Below, piece after piece: positions 61,101 through 64,000 of a stretch of DNA of 64,000 nt. Under the pieces are notes generated by a model that did no database searches, was not told the DNA's origin, and was given only the letters and a program-made list of their open reading frames with translations. Position 1 is the first letter of the stretch. Each line of letters starts with the position of its first letter. The DNA is from Mesodorylaimus sp. YZB2_4. Taxonomy: Eukaryota > Nematoda > Enoplea > Dorylaimida > Dorylaimidae. Location of the stretch: positions 248,001 through 312,000 of the forward strand of contig JASANH010001518.1 in assembly GCA_030248295.1 (NCBI GenBank), read 5' to 3'. Made by a program: the position numbers and the translations under genes.

Positions 61101-62193
61101 GCATTGGTAGAGGACTCCTCTTGAGTTCCTGGTCTGAACCGGGTTTCCACTCATTTGTTCCTCGCACACCACCACCGATCTTACACAGTTTTGGACACCA
61201 CCCATTTGCTCTTCACTGTGACATGATACCTCACCCCCCCCCCCCCCCGTGATGGTGTCAGGGATTGGCCGTAAACAGGTGGGACCGCACGGGGTACTCG
61301 CTCCACGCTAAGCTCAGAACATTTATCTTCCACTAGCAGCCAAAAGACCATTGAAACATCATCCTGACACCGGTAGATGCGCCACCGCTCTACAGTCGTC
61401 CTAAAGAGACACACATTGAGAGAACTTGGCCGTGTCTGCACCGTGTTACAATGCAGTCAACTTTATCTTTTCGCGTTTGAACTCCCTGTAGCAAAGTTAG
61501 ATCTTTATGTTGTACATAAAATCTTACTTTAGGTATTCATCGACATCGATCGGCTCTATGCTGGGAAATTCGATTGTTCCTTACTCAAGAATGTTCAAGC
61601 AGCCAAGCACTTTGTCCTCGTTCTGACTTCGCAGGCCCTCGATCGATGTTTGGACGACGACGAAGGTTATGACTGGGTGCATAGGGAGATCGCGTGCGCC
61701 ATCCAACACAATAAGAATATCATTCCTATATTCGATCCAGAGTTCGAGTGGCCGGATGAAAATCGATTGCCTGCCGATATTCGCATGATCACTAGATTCA
61801 ACGGGGTGCGTTGGGTACACGAGTATCAAGATGCTTGCATAGCTAAATTGGAAAAGTATGTATCTCCCTTTAACAGGCCTCATGTGCAACTACACCCGAC
61901 CATTTCAGGTTCATCACGGGTCAAGTCAATGCACACATTTTGCCCAAACCTACATTTACTAACCGTCCTTCATTTCGATCATGCTTCTCGGTTGGGCCCA
62001 ACAATAACCACGATTTGGAGGACAAAAGTAAGTTACAGTATTCTCTCAAGTCACTCTCACTTGACATGACATTTGTTCAGATACGTGGGGGGTAGGGACA
62101 CCACGGAGTCGCAGCAATACGAACGAGCGACTACAGAAAAGTCCCATGCTCTCACCTACTATCTTACTACCGCCATCAGCGATGATTTATTGA
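58114..62193 (+). CDS. tir-1: TIR-1/SARM1 orthologue (ARM-SAM-SAM-TIR NAD+ hydrolase)
   Basis: Exons 58114-58964, 59019-60102, 60268-60475, 60531-60664, 61533-61855, 61909-62027 and 62081-62193 encode about 943 aa in phase. A disordered N-terminus (~200 residues) precedes an armadillo-repeat region (about 210-575). Then come SAM1 ([19 protein letters not shown], about 580-645), SAM2 ([19 protein letters not shown], about 655-714) and a TIR domain (about 729-880: [45 protein letters not shown]). The Glu in WVHREI (codon 61686-61688, residue about 811) matches SARM1 catalytic E642, so NADase activity is predicted. A ~60-residue Ser/Pro/Asn tail follows. In nematodes TIR-1 drives p38 immune signalling and neuronal fate and degeneration. 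Intron 4 (868 bp) holds a dispersed repeat and a poly-C tract. Confidence 0.95.
61016..61140 (+). repeat. Dispersed repeat, copy in tir-1 intron
   Basis: Plus-strand copy of the unit found in reverse orientation at 27522-27653; shared blocks include TGCACTGGTTCA at the start, GAGACCGAGAGCGAG in the middle and GAGTTCCTGGTCTGAAC at the end. A C homopolymer (about 14-15 nt) lies about 90 bp downstream, near 61232-61247. Confidence 0.75.
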
Positions 62194-63403
62194 ACACCAC
62201 CAAGTGCATTCATGATGTGTCAACGGGTAACTGTCAGCATTGCAAAGTGAAAGCACGGGCTGAACAATACACATTTATTTTGGACATAAATGGATGCGAA
62301 GCTTGATTTTGGAAACGCCTTTTTGCCCGGAGCACGCCTGGTACTGTCTCCAAGGCAGTCCTAATGCTTAGTGCACGATCAGAAAGCAAACAAGTTCAAA
62401 GAAGTGGAAAGAATCGGTTTTTACCCGTTTCATGCGCATATCAGTTTGCAAATCAGCGTCAGTGAGGGATGGACACCGTAGTCTGACAAAGGCGGAGGCG
62501 TGTCATCAGTTCCGTGATCACTAATCAGTTTGACAGTCGTGCCCGAACGGAGGCAGTCACCGAGGTCTCGTTAATCCCTCACTAACATGTTTTTTTCCTC
62601 AGGCTGACAGGAATGCAAGCGTGCGAGATGGAAAGTACGATTAGGAATCTAGGCTTCTTAAAAATCCGGGATTGCAGCCTTACATTGATGTCATTGAAAT
62701 CGTAAAGTGTAAAAACAAATATGGGCAAGGCGTGCGTGGGTTGATAAATTGGCGAGGAAGACTTCGAGTTGGCATTCTTTGAATGTCAGATATGTGCGCT
62801 ATGTCGGGTACGATTGAACCTTGGTTCAACGTTTCTCACATTTGCTCTGACATACAAAAATTCTGTCAAAAACGTAAACAACCTCGTCTCATATCGACAA
62901 GCCAAATGAGTCATACTTCGAAAGGAGAAACAAGTGTGTTAAAAAGTTAAAGTCCCATTTCGATTATCAAAAATCGGAGTCTCGCACTGTGAACTAGTTT
63001 CTGGGCAAGACTACACAACTCGAAAGCAAGAAAATCAATCTTTGCCAGGTGCATTTGACTTGGCCGGTCTTTGGTTCATACGAAAATTAGAAATGGAGTG
63101 TCATGTGAATCGTTGCGAATTTTTAAATAGGGAGACGTTTTACGGCCTGACTTTCACGCTTTGATTGCTCTAATAAAATGTAGAATCGTTGCCTTTGAGT
63201 TGCTCTTCGAGTCGAGTCGTCGTTTTGAATTGTAGCAACATTTTATATAGGACCTCAAACGGGACAAACAACACAGGCACTAGGAGTCGTCGTCACAGGG
63301 CACGCCTAAAACAACAAGAATAACAAAATGGGCAAATTAATAAACAGCGCAATTTATCATATTATTCAAAGTGAAACGCCTGTACAGAGTTCGACCTGGG
63401 TCC
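62194..63403. other. Convergent intergenic region between tir-1 and BPI-like genes
   Basis: Contains the 3' ends of both flanking genes. No additional gene, RNA or repeat could be supported. Confidence 0.45.
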
Positions 63404-64000
63404 TCAGGCTCTTCGTCGAGCGTCATTGAGAGAGACCTTGGATGTGTTATTTCTGAAAGCCTCTATGGCTAAAAGAGTCAGCACGTCCTCGTCTATGCTC
63501 ACATCAGAATCGACCCTGAATGTCCTATCGAATATGTGCAGAGTGGGGTCCACAAGACTAGCACCCTCGATGGTGGGCAGGGGCAGGCCCTTCATAAATT
63601 CTGTATTACACAGTTCCTGGAACATTGCTCGGGCCATGTTGGCGAACTCGTCCAGCTTGTCTTGGTCGAAGCCTTTTAAATTGTTCTTTCGAATGGTCAT
63701 GTTGAACTTAATGAATGAACCATTGCCCTTCAAGGAGTTGTCCTCGATCCACACTCGTAGTTGTCCTTCCACATTCAAGTCCGCGGTTATCATCTCGTGT
63801 AGTTCATTGTTCTTTCTCGCATAGGCTATCACGTAGGTTGGGGCGATCAGTTTCACTTTTCCATCTTTCTGGAAGAAGACAGCGGGCGCTTTGACGGCTT
63901 GGAAGACAATCTCGGCGTCGCTATTGGGATATGATTTGGACACTTCGGGCACCAGTGCACCAAAACATACGGCGAACACGTCGTCCTCGCACGAAGTCCT
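63404..64000 (-). CDS. BPI/LBP-family lipid-binding protein, C-terminal part (5' end outside window)
   Basis: The frame is open from the right edge (minus-strand start beyond 64000) to a stop at 63404, about 198 codons. It resembles the C-terminal barrel of BPI/LBP/CETP proteins: AVFFQKDGKVKLIAPTYVIA, then TADLNVEGQLRVWIEDNSL, and the family end-motif region KGLPLPTIEGASLVDPTLH (LBP-type: GxPLPxxxxVxLxNPxL) followed by IFDRTFRVDSDV. These secreted proteins bind phospholipid or lipopolysaccharide in a boomerang fold; nematode members are mostly uncharacterised. The signal peptide and N-terminal barrel are not in this window. The C-terminal ~25 residues after the family end are an extension (EAFRNNTSKVSLNDARRRA). 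Confidence 0.75.
   Translation of the reverse strand, partial: RTSCEDDVFAVCFGALVPEVSKSYPNSDAEIVFQAVKAPAVFFQKDGKVKLIAPTYVIAYARKNNELHEMITADLNVEGQLRVWIEDNSLKGNGSFIKFNMTIRKNNLKGFDQDKLDEFANMARAMFQELCNTEFMKGLPLPTIEGASLVDPTLHIFDRTFRVDSDVSIDEDVLTLLAIEAFRNNTSKVSLNDARRRA

Noticed and set aside
63404..64000. BPI-like gene starting within the window
   Set aside because: The apparent start near 63979 is a GTG inside an open frame that runs to the window edge; the true start lies outside.

Overview
The window is nuclear DNA of an animal, very probably a nematode. Genes are split by mostly short (about 50-120 bp) GT-AG introns, and two adjacent genes encode cuticlin-type ZP proteins, a protein class typical of nematode cuticle. 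Two features suggest a nematode outside the C. elegans group, although the lineage is inference: base composition is only moderately AT-rich, and there is an apparent HPS5 (BLOC-2) gene, a complex I believe C. elegans lacks. No bacterial operon, CRISPR array or prophage is seen. Gene models below were built by hand from splice sites, reading phase and remembered family sequences. Spans include introns, and exons are listed in the evidence.

Layout, left to right. HPS5 (97-5482, -) carries a TIR-bounded repeat in a large intron and is followed by an MSP-domain tail-anchored protein (5777-6340, -). A gene-poor stretch (6.4-14.2 kb) holds only weak minus-strand exons. A two-PDZ protein lies at 14253-15536 (+). 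Another gene-poor stretch with a 350-bp near-identical duplication comes next, then an SLC10-family transporter (19452-21849, -) and a FAM174-like single-pass protein (23706-24818, +). The 25-28 kb interval is a repeat nest: a second copy of the TIR element, three tRNA-derived SINE-like units and a dispersed repeat. The cuticlin pair (28915-30662 and 32110-33610, +) follows.

The 34-50 kb interval is gene-dense: EME1 (+), an unassigned 12-exon coiled-coil protein (-), SEC63 (18 exons, -), RPS26 (+, divergent from SEC63) and a GPR158/GPR179-like class C receptor (-). Beyond it lie a UBE2L3-like ubiquitin-conjugating fold whose active-site cysteine is replaced by glycine (52363-52862, -), a decayed LINE reverse transcriptase, a rhodopsin-like GPCR fragment, a tyrosine-rich orphan ORF, the TIR-1/SARM1 orthologue (58114-62193, +) and the C-terminal part of a BPI/LBP-type lipid-binding protein running off the right edge (63404-64000, -).

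The genes do not form one pathway. Several serve the secretory or endolysosomal system (SEC63, HPS5, MSP-domain protein, FAM174), several are surface or cuticle proteins (cuticlins, SLC10, GPR158-like, BPI), and others are housekeeping or repair genes (RPS26, EME1). The most notable items are the cysteine-less E2, the TIR element family, the SINE cluster, and HPS5 in a nematode-like genome.
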